This document shows positions 38,228-46,898 of a stretch of DNA of 64,000 nucleotides, in pieces. This DNA is from Alcaligenaceae bacterium. Lineage in GTDB: Bacteria > Pseudomonadota > Gammaproteobacteria > Burkholderiales > Burkholderiaceae_B. The notes under the pieces are model-generated. The model did no database searches and was not told the origin of the DNA. It was given only the letters and a program-made list of their open reading frames with translations. The position numbers were made by a program, and so were the translations under genes. The stretch lies in assembly GCA_030538235.1 (NCBI GenBank), contig JAUNUJ010000001.1, positions 273,849-337,848 of the forward strand, given 5' to 3'. Position 1 is the first letter of the stretch. Each line of letters starts with the position of its first letter.

Positions 38228-39256
38228 ATGTTGAAAAAATTACTACCGACCTCTACCGCTGGCAGCTTGCCTAAACCATCTTGGCTTGCTGAACCGGAGC
38301 AGCTTTGGTCACCATGGAAGCTAGCGGGTGAGAGTTTAGTCGAAGCTAAAAAAGACGCTTTGTTAGTGGCGCTAAAAGAACAAGAAAGCGCGGGCATTGA
38401 TATTATCAGTGATGGCGAGCAAACGCGGCAGCATTTCGTGACTACCTTTATTGAACATTTGGCAGGTGTTGACTTTGAAAAGCGTGAGACGGTAAGGATT
38501 CGAGATCGCTATGATGCGAGTGTGCCGACGTTGTTTGACGAGGTCGCCCGTATTAAGCCGGTTTTTGTTGAAGACGCAAAGTTTTTACGCCAACACACGG
38601 ATCGTCCGATCAAGTGGGCGCTACCCGGGCCCATGACCATGATTGATACTTTGTATGATGCGCATTACAAAAGTCGAGAAAAACTCGCCTGGGAATTCGC
38701 GACTATTTTGAATCAAGAAGCCAAGGAATTGGAAGCGGCCGGTGTTGATATCATTCAGTTTGACGAGCCGGCATTTAACGTCTTCTTTGATGATGTAAAT
38801 GATTGGGGCATTGCTGCCTTAGAGCGTGCTATTGAAGGCTTAAACTGTGAGACCGCGGTGCATATTTGCTATGGCTACGGGATTAAAGCCAACACAGACT
38901 GGAAAAAGACCTTAGGTTCGGAGTGGCGCCAATACGAGGAGTTTTTCCCGAAATTACAGCAATCTAAAATCGATATGATTTCTTTAGAGTGCCATAATTC
39001 TCACGTCCCAATCAGTTTACTTGAACTGATTCGAGGAAAAAAAGTGATGGTGGGTGCGATTGATGTGGCGACTAATCGCATTGAAACAGCCGATGAAGTG
39101 GCTGATACCCTAAGAAAAGCACTGCAATATGTGGATGCGGATAAGCTTTATCCTTGTACTAATTGTGGCATGGCACCCTTGACACGTGCTGTGGCTAATG
39201 GAAAATTAAAGGCCTTAAGTGCTGGTGCAGAGATTGTTCGTCGCGAATTATCGTGA
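38228..39256 (+). CDS. mesD: MesD-type core methionine synthase
   Basis: A 342-residue protein equal to the C-terminal catalytic half of MetE only; it lacks the N-terminal half that helps bind methyl-tetrahydrofolate polyglutamate. Zinc ligands that bind homocysteine are visible: His212 and Cys214 (VHICYGYG), Glu254 (ISLECHNS) and Cys310/Cys313 (PCTNCGM). With mesX next door it fits MesD, which methylates homocysteine from a methyl donor that, to my knowledge, has not been identified. The ATG at 38228 is used; the frame is open upstream into mesX but the family sequence LLPTSTAGSLPKP starts here. A terminator follows. Confidence 0.87.
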   Translation: MLKKLLPTSTAGSLPKPSWLAEPEQLWSPWKLAGESLVEAKKDALLVALKEQESAGIDIISDGEQTRQHFVTTFIEHLAGVDFEKRETVRIRDRYDASVPTLFDEVARIKPVFVEDAKFLRQHTDRPIKWALPGPMTMIDTLYDAHYKSREKLAWEFATILNQEAKELEAAGVDIIQFDEPAFNVFFDDVNDWGIAALERAIEGLNCETAVHICYGYGIKANTDWKKTLGSEWRQYEEFFPKLQQSKIDMISLECHNSHVPISLLELIRGKKVMVGAIDVATNRIETADEVADTLRKALQYVDADKLYPCTNCGMAPLTRAVANGKLKALSAGAEIVRRELS

Positions 39257-39644
39257 TGATTGATGTGATGATTAATATCGGATAAAGCACCAGACAGTCT
39301 GATTGAAAATATTGAGTTTAAGAGGAGCCCGTTTTAATAGCGGGCTTTTTTCATTTGTGCAACGAGTGATTTACTGCGAATTTTTACTTTAAACGCTTAG
39401 TCGTTGTGATTTTTTCCTTAATTAATTCATATCTTTATAACTTCAGATTATATTAGTTTGTTCTTAAAATATTATTGTTTTTTTTAAATCTACAATAAAT
39501 CAAAAGCTTAGCAGCTAATTGAATCAATAAAAATCCATCATATATGATTCAGCTATAAGTAAAGAGTTTTTTATTCGTTCTAAAACGTCAAAAACATAAC
39601 TAAGATAGTTCCTAGTTCAAAATTTATATTATTAGGAATTATTC
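39257..39644. other. Intergenic region before the AhpD-like/ABC operon
   Basis: After the mesD terminator this very AT-rich 388-bp stretch carries an inverted repeat (TGAATCA 39520-39526, TGATTCA 39545-39551, flanked by AGCT on both sides), a candidate operator. Near the start codon TTCCTA (39609-39614) can pair with TAGGAA (39633-39638), covering the ribosome binding site of the AhpD-like gene. No gene was recognised. Confidence 0.45.
39326..39351 (+). terminator. Intrinsic terminator after mesD
   Basis: AGCCCG (39326-39331) pairs with CGGGCT (39341-39346) across a 9-base loop and is followed by a run of T. Confidence 0.85.
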
Positions 39645-40187
39645 ATGAGTCGTTTAACTATTCACACCATCGAATCTGCACCGTCTGAAGCACAGGAGCG
39701 TGTTAAAACAGCTCAGAAAAACAATGGTTTCTTACCGAATCTGATTGGTGTTTTGGCCGGCGCCCCGGGCGCTTTAGAGATGTATCAGGAAGTCGGTGCC
39801 ATCAATGCTCGTTCTTCCTTAACGGCAGCGGAGCGTGAAGTGGTGCAAATCACTGCTGCAGCAATCAATCGTTGCGCCTTTTGCGTCGCTGGACACACGG
39901 CCATTAGTACCAAGCAAAAATTATTCGTCGACGACGATCTGCAGGCGCTACGTGAGAGCACGCCGTTAACTGATGCGAAGTTTAATGCCTTAGCTGTTTT
40001 TACCCAAGGGGTAATGCAACACAAGGGAGCCGTCAGTGATGAAGCGCTGAAAGCGTTTTTTGACAGTGGCTATGATGAGCAGCAAGCGCTGGAAGTGGTT
40101 TTGGGGGTGGCTTTGGCGACCTTATGCAATTACAGCAATAACTTAGCTCAAACATCGATTAACCCTGAGTTGGAGCCTTACGCATGA
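39645..40187 (+). CDS. AhpD/carboxymuconolactone-decarboxylase-family protein
   Basis: A 180-residue helical protein with the AhpD-type redox motif Cys77-x2-Cys80-x3-His84 (NRCAFCVAGH) preceded by AEREVVQITAA. Members act as peroxidase-like thiol oxidoreductases (AhpD) or unknown enzymes. Its TGA overlaps the ATG of the following acyl-CoA-dehydrogenase-like gene by four bases (ATGA), so the two are translationally coupled. It is the first gene of a five-gene operon ending in an ABC importer. The cysteine pair suggests a protective or reducing role for the flavoprotein, which is inference. Confidence 0.85.
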   Translation: MSRLTIHTIESAPSEAQERVKTAQKNNGFLPNLIGVLAGAPGALEMYQEVGAINARSSLTAAEREVVQITAAAINRCAFCVAGHTAISTKQKLFVDDDLQALRESTPLTDAKFNALAVFTQGVMQHKGAVSDEALKAFFDSGYDEQQALEVVLGVALATLCNYSNNLAQTSINPELEPYA

Positions 40188-41287
40188 GCTTTTCTTTGAT
40201 TTTAGAAACAATTCGTGCGCACGCTGAAGAAAACTTGGCACCTTTGGCTCGTCAAATTGATGAAGAGGGTTTCTATCCCGAAAAGTATCTACGCGAGCTC
40301 GGTACCCTTGGTGGCTTTGCTGCTTTAGCGTCCGCAAATGCATCTAGCGAGCAAGAAGCTTTGGCTGCGCAAATTAACTACTTACGCGCTGTGGGTCAAT
40401 CGTGTGGGGCAACTGCCTTTACTGCCTGGTGCCAAGCGACTTGTGCCTGGTATCTCTATCAAAGCAAGAATCCTTTAGTTAAGGAGCGTTATTTCTCCCA
40501 GGTTTCAAGCGGTGAGCTATTAGCTGGCACCGGCATGTCGAATACAGTTAAACATTTATCCGGCATTGAGAAAAATAATCTCAAAGCCAAACGCACTGAT
40601 ACGGGTTATGTGATTTCAGGTGCTCTGCCTTGGGTTTCCAATTTAGCTAAAGATCACTTAATCGCAGTCACCGCTCAAACGGAGGAGGGGGGCTATTTGA
40701 TGTTTATGGTCTCATGCGCGGAAGTCGGGATACGTTTGCAGTCTTGCCCTGAGTTTTGTGCCCTAGAGGGCACCGGTACCTTCAATGTGTCTTTTAGCGA
40801 GGTAGCGATTAGTGAGTCTAATATCTTGGCGGAACCTGATGAGTTTGAGTCTTATATTAAGAACATCAAACCGGGATTTATCTTGTTGCAAATCGGCATG
40901 GCTATGGGAATCATTGATGGCAGTCTTAGTATCATTGAGCGCAGTAATAATATCGCCAATGCCTATCTGGGGGATGTCGCATCCTTAAAAGAACGGCTTA
41001 ATCGACTCAGCAATCATGTCCGCAAACTAGCCATTTCAGCTCAGCAGGGTGCGATGCCTATGCTGCCGGTCTTGTATGCACGGGTTGAAGCCTCGGAATT
41101 GGCTCTAGCATCGGCCCAGTCAGCCGCATTGCATTCTGGTGCGCGCGGTTATTTAAAGCATCATGCTGTTTTTCGTCGTCAACGTGAAGCTATGTTTGTC
41201 GCCATCGTTACGCCGTCCTTAAGACATTTGCGTCGTGAGATTGCTTTACTGGAACATGCTGAGATAGCAGAGGAAGCGGTGGCCTGA
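40184..41287 (+). CDS. Acyl-CoA-dehydrogenase-fold flavoprotein
   Basis: A 367-residue member of the acyl-CoA dehydrogenase superfamily: N-terminal helical domain (1 to about 110), beta domain with LLAGTGMSNTVKHLSG, and C-terminal helices. Several relatives coupled to nitrate/sulfonate-type ABC transporters are not dehydrogenases but FMNH2-dependent monooxygenases (DszC/SfnC type) acting on organosulfur compounds. I cannot tell from sequence which applies; the classical catalytic Glu is not evident to me. It overlaps the AhpD-like gene upstream and the ATPase gene downstream (TGATG at 41285-41289). Confidence 0.8.
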   Translation: MSFSLILETIRAHAEENLAPLARQIDEEGFYPEKYLRELGTLGGFAALASANASSEQEALAAQINYLRAVGQSCGATAFTAWCQATCAWYLYQSKNPLVKERYFSQVSSGELLAGTGMSNTVKHLSGIEKNNLKAKRTDTGYVISGALPWVSNLAKDHLIAVTAQTEEGGYLMFMVSCAEVGIRLQSCPEFCALEGTGTFNVSFSEVAISESNILAEPDEFESYIKNIKPGFILLQIGMAMGIIDGSLSIIERSNNIANAYLGDVASLKERLNRLSNHVRKLAISAQQGAMPMLPVLYARVEASELALASAQSAALHSGARGYLKHHAVFRRQREAMFVAIVTPSLRHLRREIALLEHAEIAEEAVA

Positions 41288-42111
41288 TGACTCAGACGAA
41301 CAATTCAGTGATACTGCAAGCACGTCAGGTGCATTTGCGTTATGAGCAGCGCTCTGTGATTGAAAATTTAAATTTAACAATTTATAACAATGAGATTGTT
41401 ATTTTATTGGGTCCAAGCGGCGTAGGTAAATCCTCATTATTACGGGTATTAGCTGGTTTGCAGGCTAAGCAGGGTGGTGATGTTAGGCTTTTTGGCGAGA
41501 GCTTAGATCGACCGCATCCCAAGGCGGCTTTTGTTTTTCAGCAGGCAGCTTTATTGCCTTGGCTTAATCTGCAAGATAATATAGCTTTTGGTTTAAATTT
41601 CAAACATCAGCCGAAACTGAATAAAGCCATGATCCAACAACGAGTTAACAAAGCCTTAGCCGAAGTGGGTTTAAGTCATGCCGCTAAACTCTATCCTGCG
41701 GCGCTATCGGGTGGTATGGCACAGCGCGCAGCCTTGGCGAGAGCCTTAGCGCGCGAGCCTGAGCTTTTGTTATTAGATGAACCGTTAGGTGCGCTAGACC
41801 CAAACACTCGCCAACAAATGCAACAGCTTTTGCGCGAGACTTTTAAAGCCCATCAGACCGCTGCCGTGATGGTCACGCATGATATTGATGAGGCCATCGC
41901 CTTGGGCGATCGAATTGTTCTTCTAGGTGCTCAGCCGGCAAGGGTTGTTGCCGAATGGCAATTAGATAAGGATTTATCCCTAACTAACGATAAGCAGAAT
42001 ACCTTGCGTCAAGAAATTTTTCACGCCATGCAGAGCGCGTGTCTAGCAGTACCTGCTACAAGCACCGAGCTTAAGTCAAGATCGTGCAGTGAATTAGCAC
42101 TTGCTATCTGA
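41287..42111 (+). CDS. ABC transporter ATP-binding protein, nitrate/sulfonate/taurine type
   Basis: The 274-residue ATPase has Walker A GPSGVGKSS (42-50), Q-loop FVFQQAALLPWLN, signature LSGGMAQRAALARAL, Walker B LLLLDEPLGALD and H-loop VTHDIDEA. The PWLN variant after the Q-loop is typical of SsuB/TauB/NrtD. With the following substrate-binding and permease genes it forms a complete importer. Its start shares one base with the upstream stop. Confidence 0.92.
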   Translation: MTQTNNSVILQARQVHLRYEQRSVIENLNLTIYNNEIVILLGPSGVGKSSLLRVLAGLQAKQGGDVRLFGESLDRPHPKAAFVFQQAALLPWLNLQDNIAFGLNFKHQPKLNKAMIQQRVNKALAEVGLSHAAKLYPAALSGGMAQRAALARALAREPELLLLDEPLGALDPNTRQQMQQLLRETFKAHQTAAVMVTHDIDEAIALGDRIVLLGAQPARVVAEWQLDKDLSLTNDKQNTLRQEIFHAMQSACLAVPATSTELKSRSCSELALAI

Positions 42112-42197
42112 GTAGTCGATTTAAGCCTAAGTCAACATTTATTTAACCTCGTACCTCGTTTATTACCTTTTATATTGTTTAAAAGGAAGGAATTCTT

Positions 42198-43364
42198 ATG
42201 TCTTCTCGTCGTGAGTTTTTAACATTATGCTCTTTATTTACAGCAGCAGGCGCTTTGCCTTTATTACAAAAAGCAGCCTTTGCCAATGCCGATCCTAAGG
42301 CGCCATTAAAGATTGGTTATTTACCAATAACCGATGCCACACCTTTATTAGTCGCTCATGCCAATGGCTACTTTGAAGAAGCGGGTGTGCAGGCCGAAAA
42401 ACCGATAATGTTTCGCAGCTGGGCCCAGTTGATAGAAGCTTTTTTAGCGGGTCAGGTCAATATTATTCATCTGTTATCACCGATGACTTTGTGGGCACGT
42501 TTTGGTAGTGATGCGCCGGTAAAAAATGTGATGTGGAATCATTTATCGGGTTCCGCCATTACGGTGTCCAATGAGATTGAGAAAGTAGAAGACTTAGGGG
42601 GCAAAACGCTGGCTATTCCTTTTTGGTATTCCATTCATAATGTTTTGTTGCAGCTTTTGTTACGTGAACATGGTCTCAAGATAACAGAGGATAATCCCGG
42701 AGCAGATGAAGTGAAATTAGTGGTGATGGCACCGGCCGATATGGTTGCGGCCTTAGCAGCCAAACGTATTGCCGGCTTTACCGTCGCTGAGCCATTTAAT
42801 GCAGCCGCTGAGTTAAACGGGGTGGGGCGTATCTTGCGCTTTAGTGGGGATATCTGGCGCGAACATGCGTGCTGCGTGACCTTAATGCGTGACGAAGATA
42901 TCTTGCAGCGACCTGAGTGGGTACAGAAAACTGTCAATGCCTTGGTACGTGCGCAAGCTTGGGTGCTGGATAATCGAGCAGAAAGCGCTAAGTTAATGTC
43001 TCGTCGCGCCAAAAATGGCTATACCCCACATGAAGAAGCAACGCTTTTAAAAGTCTTATCGCCAGCTTCTGAAGATGAGCAACAATACATTGCCCGTGGT
43101 GCCATTAAGCATCCTGAATGGCGTCAACAGCGCATTGATTTTCAACCATACCCCTATGAATCGTATTATGTGGAATTAATTAAGATGTTGCAGGCAAGTT
43201 ATATTGCCGGTAATCATGATTTCTTGCAGACATTGGATCCAGTAAAGGCTGCGGCTGAATTAGTCGACAGTAGTTTTGTCCGTAACGCATTAGAATCACC
43301 AGAGTTACGAGCACGATTTAAGATTCCGGCTGATTTTAAACGAGAGGAGCAGATTGCTGTTTAA
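42198..43364 (+). CDS. ABC transporter substrate-binding protein, NrtA/SsuA type
   Basis: A 388-residue periplasmic binding protein of the NMT1/NrtA superfamily. The N terminus SSRREFLTLCSLF carries a twin-arginine motif followed by a hydrophobic stretch and AFANA cleavage site, so it is probably exported folded by Tat. The mature part starts APLKIGYLPITDATPLLVAHANGYFEEAG, as in nitrate, bicarbonate and alkanesulfonate binders. Length (388) is nearer NrtA/CmpA than SsuA/TauA. Ligand is unknown; a sulfonate or a methylated sulfur compound would suit the gene neighbours. Confidence 0.88.
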   Translation: MSSRREFLTLCSLFTAAGALPLLQKAAFANADPKAPLKIGYLPITDATPLLVAHANGYFEEAGVQAEKPIMFRSWAQLIEAFLAGQVNIIHLLSPMTLWARFGSDAPVKNVMWNHLSGSAITVSNEIEKVEDLGGKTLAIPFWYSIHNVLLQLLLREHGLKITEDNPGADEVKLVVMAPADMVAALAAKRIAGFTVAEPFNAAAELNGVGRILRFSGDIWREHACCVTLMRDEDILQRPEWVQKTVNALVRAQAWVLDNRAESAKLMSRRAKNGYTPHEEATLLKVLSPASEDEQQYIARGAIKHPEWRQQRIDFQPYPYESYYVELIKMLQASYIAGNHDFLQTLDPVKAAAELVDSSFVRNALESPELRARFKIPADFKREEQIAV

Positions 43365-44127
43365 TATGTTTAAAAAAATTCAGTCTGTTTCTTATTCAGC
43401 TATTGGTCTTTTGGTGCTGATAACTTTTTGGCAACTCACACTGTATTTTTTAAAAGACTCAGTACCAATCGCAGCCAGTCTAGCGCCGCTGCCTGCAGCC
43501 TATGGCCTTTGGGATTTACTCAGTAGTGGAGAGATTTACCCACACATTGTTTCAAGTCTACTGCGTGTTGCTGTTGGCTTGGCTGTTGCCTTGTTGATTG
43601 GTGTGCCGGTGGGTCTTTGTTTAGGCTTAAATAAACGGATTGAGATGCTCACAGGCCTGAGTTTTCAGCTGCTCAGAATGGTTTCGCCCCTAGCTTGGAT
43701 GCCAATAGCGGTGATGATTTTTGGAGTGGGAAATGCACCAGTATTCTTCTTACTGGCAATGGCTGCAGTCTGGCCGATTATGCTCAATACCACAGTAGGC
43801 GTGCGTCAAATTCCGCCTTCATTCATGGCATTGGGCAATTCTTTATCAGCGACACCTTGGGAAATGCTGAGCAAGATCGTATTGCCGGCAATTCTCGCTT
43901 CGATTCTGACCGGGGTTCGACTCGCGGTCGGCGTGCTCTGGATTGTCTTAGTACCCGCTGAAATGCTTGGAGTTAATGAAGGCTTAGGCTATTTTATTTT
44001 AGATACACGCGATCGTTTGGCTTATAGCGAATTAACCGCAGCGATTGTGATCATTAGTCTGCTTGGTTGGTGCTTGGACTACCTGGCTCGGCGTTTAATG
44101 ACATTGGCGACCAAAAGCAGTTCTTAG
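43354..44127 (+). CDS. ABC transporter permease, SsuC/TauC type
   Basis: The 257-residue inner-membrane permease has about six helices and the EAA-like loop (ALGNSLSATPWEMLSKIVLPAILAS, in pieces). The start is uncertain. TTG at 43354 lies 4 bases after AGGAG (43345-43349) and overlaps the binding-protein gene by 11 bases. The ATG at 43366 is the alternative but is 16 bases from that Shine-Dalgarno. It completes the importer formed with the two preceding genes and ends the operon. Confidence 0.88.
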   Translation: MLFNMFKKIQSVSYSAIGLLVLITFWQLTLYFLKDSVPIAASLAPLPAAYGLWDLLSSGEIYPHIVSSLLRVAVGLAVALLIGVPVGLCLGLNKRIEMLTGLSFQLLRMVSPLAWMPIAVMIFGVGNAPVFFLLAMAAVWPIMLNTTVGVRQIPPSFMALGNSLSATPWEMLSKIVLPAILASILTGVRLAVGVLWIVLVPAEMLGVNEGLGYFILDTRDRLAYSELTAAIVIISLLGWCLDYLARRLMTLATKSSS

Positions 44128-44164
44128 ATAGTAAAAAACTCTCTTTCCGTGGAGGGTAAAAATC

Positions 44165-44199
44165 AGTCATTGTTTGTATGTTGATCTGGGACAATGACT
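44165..44199. repeat. Inverted repeat after the ABC operon
   Basis: AGTCATTGT (44165-44173) and ACAATGACT (44191-44199) are perfect 9-bp arms. T residues follow only on the minus strand, where no gene is present, so its role as a terminator for the permease is doubtful. Confidence 0.45.
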
Positions 44200-44267
44200 A
44201 AGCGTTTAATTCTTAACACTTGTTTTTTGTACGGGTTTCCTGTTGGCATATTTGATATCATAATGTG

Positions 44268-44312
44268 CGCTCAGCTAACTTCAAACCCAGTTGGGATTTG
44301 AAATGCTGAGCG
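44268..44312. repeat. Nested hairpin in the leader of the transglutaminase operon
   Basis: CGCTCAGC (44268-44275) pairs with GCTGAGCG (44305-44312). Inside, TTCAAA/TTTGAA (44280-44285, 44297-44302) and CCC/GGG also pair around an AGTT loop, giving a long interrupted stem 70 bp before the start codon. No T tract follows. It could be a regulatory RNA structure or protein site. Confidence 0.55.
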
Positions 44313-44382
44313 GCCGGGATATCGTCTTAAGATCCTAGCCGATTGATACCAAGTTTTGGTTAACACACATAAGGATATATCT

Positions 44383-45486
44383 ATGACATCCAACATGAAA
44401 AGACGTGACTTTTTTAAAGTCGGCGCCGCGAGTGGCGCTATTTTATTGCCTAATTTAGGTTTCGCTGCCGTAGGCAAAAGTAACGAAACACCTGTCAGTC
44501 GAATTAATAACAAAGAACGCACTTTTGAAGTCACCTTAACTCATAATATTCAAGAAGCAGGTAAGGTCACTAAACTTTGGGTGCCTCTACCACTCAACAG
44601 CGATTATCAGCAACTAAAAAGCCTAATTAACAATAGCGGTACTTACGATGAGCTGATTCAAAGTGATTTTGAGTTCCCGACATTATTCGCGCAATTCAGT
44701 GAAAATCCAGCGTCCATAACCACTGGCTTCACGATCACAACACAAGAGCGTAATACGGACTTTTCTAAAGTTAATTACGATGAAAGCGAAGTATTAACTC
44801 CTGAGCTTTTAGAGTACTTAAAACCGACTCGACACATTCAAATCGATGGTGTAGTAAAAGAAAAAGCAGAAGAAATCACCAAGGGCATTAATGGCGATTT
44901 AGAGCGTGCCAAAGCCATCTACACTTGGGTTTCCAATAACATGACCCGTGACGAGAGTGTGACTGGTTGCGGTGTGGGTGATGCGAAAGCCATCTTAGAA
45001 TCCGGCGAACTTTACGGTAAATGTACCGATATCAGTTCAGTCTTTGTGGCACTTTGCCGAAGTGTGGGTATTCCGTGCCGTGAGGTGTTCGGTATCCGCG
45101 TTGGTGAAAGTCGATTCAGTCCGGCCATGGGTAGTGGCAAGGACGGGGTAGCAAATATCAGCGGCTCTCAACATTGTCGAGCTGAGTTCTATCTCAAGGG
45201 CTATGGCTGGATTCCATGCGATCCGGGTGATGTGACTAAAGTCCGTTTAGCAGAAAATCTGAGCAATGACGATAGCAAGATCATCCAAGTCCGTGATTAC
45301 TTATTCGGTAATTGGGAAATGTGCTGGATTGGCTATAACTGGGGTCGTGACTTTGCTTTAAAACCAATGCCTTATGAACACCCATTGAATAACTTTGGTT
45401 ATCCATACGCTGAAGTGGATGATAACGTGCAAGATTACTACTCTCCTAAAGAGTTTGCATATGAGTACAAGTCAGTGGAACTCTAA
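44383..45486 (+). CDS. Tat-exported transglutaminase-like protein
   Basis: A 367-residue protein with a twin-arginine signal (KRRDFFKVGAASGAILLP) and a transglutaminase/papain-fold core. The Cys-His-Asp triad is visible as Cys214 (YGKCTDISSVFVALCR), His264 (SQHCRAEFYLKGYGW) and Asp280 (CDPGD). Members act as cysteine proteases or amidases on exported substrates. The ATG at 44383 has AGGA 8 bases upstream and is preferred to one nine codons earlier. Its last 26 bases overlap a MerT-like gene, so its expression is tied to a metal transport pair; the reason is not known. Confidence 0.85.
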   Translation: MTSNMKRRDFFKVGAASGAILLPNLGFAAVGKSNETPVSRINNKERTFEVTLTHNIQEAGKVTKLWVPLPLNSDYQQLKSLINNSGTYDELIQSDFEFPTLFAQFSENPASITTGFTITTQERNTDFSKVNYDESEVLTPELLEYLKPTRHIQIDGVVKEKAEEITKGINGDLERAKAIYTWVSNNMTRDESVTGCGVGDAKAILESGELYGKCTDISSVFVALCRSVGIPCREVFGIRVGESRFSPAMGSGKDGVANISGSQHCRAEFYLKGYGWIPCDPGDVTKVRLAENLSNDDSKIIQVRDYLFGNWEMCWIGYNWGRDFALKPMPYEHPLNNFGYPYAEVDDNVQDYYSPKEFAYEYKSVEL

Positions 45487-45865
45487 TCAGCAGAGCGAAA
45501 TTAGTCAACTCAATAATCAAGAACAAGGCCCCCAAACAACCTCCAAAATCTGGTTGTTAGGGGCTTTCAGTAGTGCGGTAGCGGCAACGCTGTGTTGTTT
45601 GCCCGCGTTACTGTTCCTATTATTTGGTTCGTCTTTTGGTTTATTGTCTCTTGTCGGCCCACTGGAAAAGTTTCGAATTTTACTAAGTGTTTTAGCCTTA
45701 CTTTGTTTTGCTGCTTTCATTTGGGCCCATTTTTTTAGACAACGCTGCGGTTTAAATAGAGGGCTTAGAGGACGTCGTTTGGCCTTAGTGGTCTTGGTTT
45801 TTTTCGGGCTAATTTTGCTATTGTTTTATCCGGAACTATTAGGAGCGTTTTATCGTTATGAGTAA
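45461..45865 (+). CDS. MerT-like membrane transport protein
   Basis: The 134-residue protein has a polar N-terminal tail then three hydrophobic segments (about 30-63, 70-90, 107-125). The first contains a Cys45-Cys46 pair in SSAVAATLCCLPALLFLLFG, the hallmark of MerT, the mercuric ion transporter that receives Hg(II) from MerP. A third cysteine (Cys96, RQRCGLNRG) lies in the following loop where MerT has a second thiol pair. The start is put at 45461, within the end of the transglutaminase gene. merR and merA are not nearby, so it may move another soft metal. Confidence 0.75.
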   Translation: MSTSQWNSNQQSEISQLNNQEQGPQTTSKIWLLGAFSSAVAATLCCLPALLFLLFGSSFGLLSLVGPLEKFRILLSVLALLCFAAFIWAHFFRQRCGLNRGLRGRRLALVVLVFFGLILLLFYPELLGAFYRYE

Positions 45866-46124
45866 GTTTCTACTCGCTATTTTAGCGGCACTTAGCATCA
45901 ATGGAGCAGAGCAAAGTCATGTGATTCAAGTTGAGGGTATGCATTGTCCACTTTGCACCGCCATGGTTAGAAAGGCCTTATTAAAAGTTGAGGGGGTGAC
46001 GACTGTTAAGGCTAGCTTAAAAGATAAAATGGCACGCGTGCAAGCTCATGAAGAAGTGACTAAAGAGAGTCTGTTGGAGGCCATAGCGACCACCGGCTAC
46101 GAAGGCGTTTTTATTGAGGAGTAA
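45858..46124 (+). CDS. MerP-like heavy-metal-binding protein
   Basis: An 88-residue protein with a hydrophobic N-terminal signal (about 1-17, SINGA) and a single HMA domain with the metal motif GMHCPLC (Cys30, Cys33) followed by MVRKALLKVEGVTTVKASL. This is the periplasmic binding partner expected for the MerT-like protein, whose gene it overlaps by 8 bases. The short signal has only one Lys and may stay as an anchor. A terminator follows. Confidence 0.85.
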   Translation: MSKFLLAILAALSINGAEQSHVIQVEGMHCPLCTAMVRKALLKVEGVTTVKASLKDKMARVQAHEEVTKESLLEAIATTGYEGVFIEE

Positions 46125-46152
46125 GTCAGATATAAACAACTGACTTAACATT

Positions 46153-46189
46153 AAGCTGAATTTTGCCCTGAGGTGAGTTCAGCTTTTTT
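46153..46189 (+). terminator. Intrinsic terminator after merP-like gene
   Basis: AAGCTGAA (46153-46160) pairs with TTCAGCTT (46178-46185), followed by T6. It closes the transglutaminase-merT-merP operon. Confidence 0.85.
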
Positions 46190-46199
46190 GTTTATTGGA

Positions 46200-46898
46200 T
46201 TACTCATCAAGGTGGTAGGTCGTAAACTCATCAAGTTCAACGCGAGAGGTATGGAAGCTGTTAACAATGTGAGCAGTATCTTCATAACCCAGTGCGATTC
46301 CACAGACGATTTTTTTATCTTCAGGATAGGCTAAATGCTTGCGGACAATGCTCGGGTAATTAATCAAAGCGCCTTGAGGACATGTGCCCAGTCCGAGTGC
46401 TTGTGCAGCAATTAGAATATTTTGTACAAACATGCCGGTATCTAACCAGCTACCTAATTCCATCTCCTTATCAATCAAGACAAAGAGAACCACAGGTGCA
46501 CCAAAAAAATTGAAATTTTGAGCGTGCTGGATTTTCATTGCCGCTCTGTCACCCTTTGCTATCCCTAGCGTAGCGTATAGACCCCAACCGTTTTCACGGC
46601 GACGAGCCAGATATGGGTCACGCCACTTTTCAGGGTAATAAGTGTATTCCGGCTCTTCGATCAGGTCATTCATAAAAGCTGCAGTCAATTCGGCGGCCAG
46701 TTCATCACGTTTTCTGCCACTGACCACATGAACTTGCCAGGGCTGAATATTACTGCCGCTGGGAGCGCGAGCTGAGCTTTTAATAATCGTCTTGATGTCT
46801 TCTAATGACACCTCTTTAGCTAAAAAATGGCGCACGCTTTTCCGCTCCAACATGGTTTGTAGAACGGGGTTTGTGGCGATATCAGTCGTCTTATCCAT
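46200..46898 (-). CDS. Nitroreductase-family FMN enzyme
   Basis: A 232-residue dimeric-type flavoprotein of the nitroreductase superfamily, near the NfnB/PnbA nitrobenzoate reductase group. FMN-binding marks are RKSVRHF (19-25), ARAPSGSNIQPWQVHV (the phosphate-contacting ASGSN loop) and the C-terminal ALGYEDT. It probably reduces nitroaromatics or quinones with NAD(P)H; physiological substrate unknown. Single gene, convergent with the merP-like gene. Confidence 0.88.
   Translation of the reverse strand: MDKTTDIATNPVLQTMLERKSVRHFLAKEVSLEDIKTIIKSSARAPSGSNIQPWQVHVVSGRKRDELAAELTAAFMNDLIEEPEYTYYPEKWRDPYLARRRENGWGLYATLGIAKGDRAAMKIQHAQNFNFFGAPVVLFVLIDKEMELGSWLDTGMFVQNILIAAQALGLGTCPQGALINYPSIVRKHLAYPEDKKIVCGIALGYEDTAHIVNSFHTSRVELDEFTTYHLDE

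Noticed and set aside
44271-44534. Minus-strand 87-codon frame over the transglutaminase leader
   Set aside because: It overlaps the nested hairpin and the clearly coding Tat signal on the other strand, with no family features.
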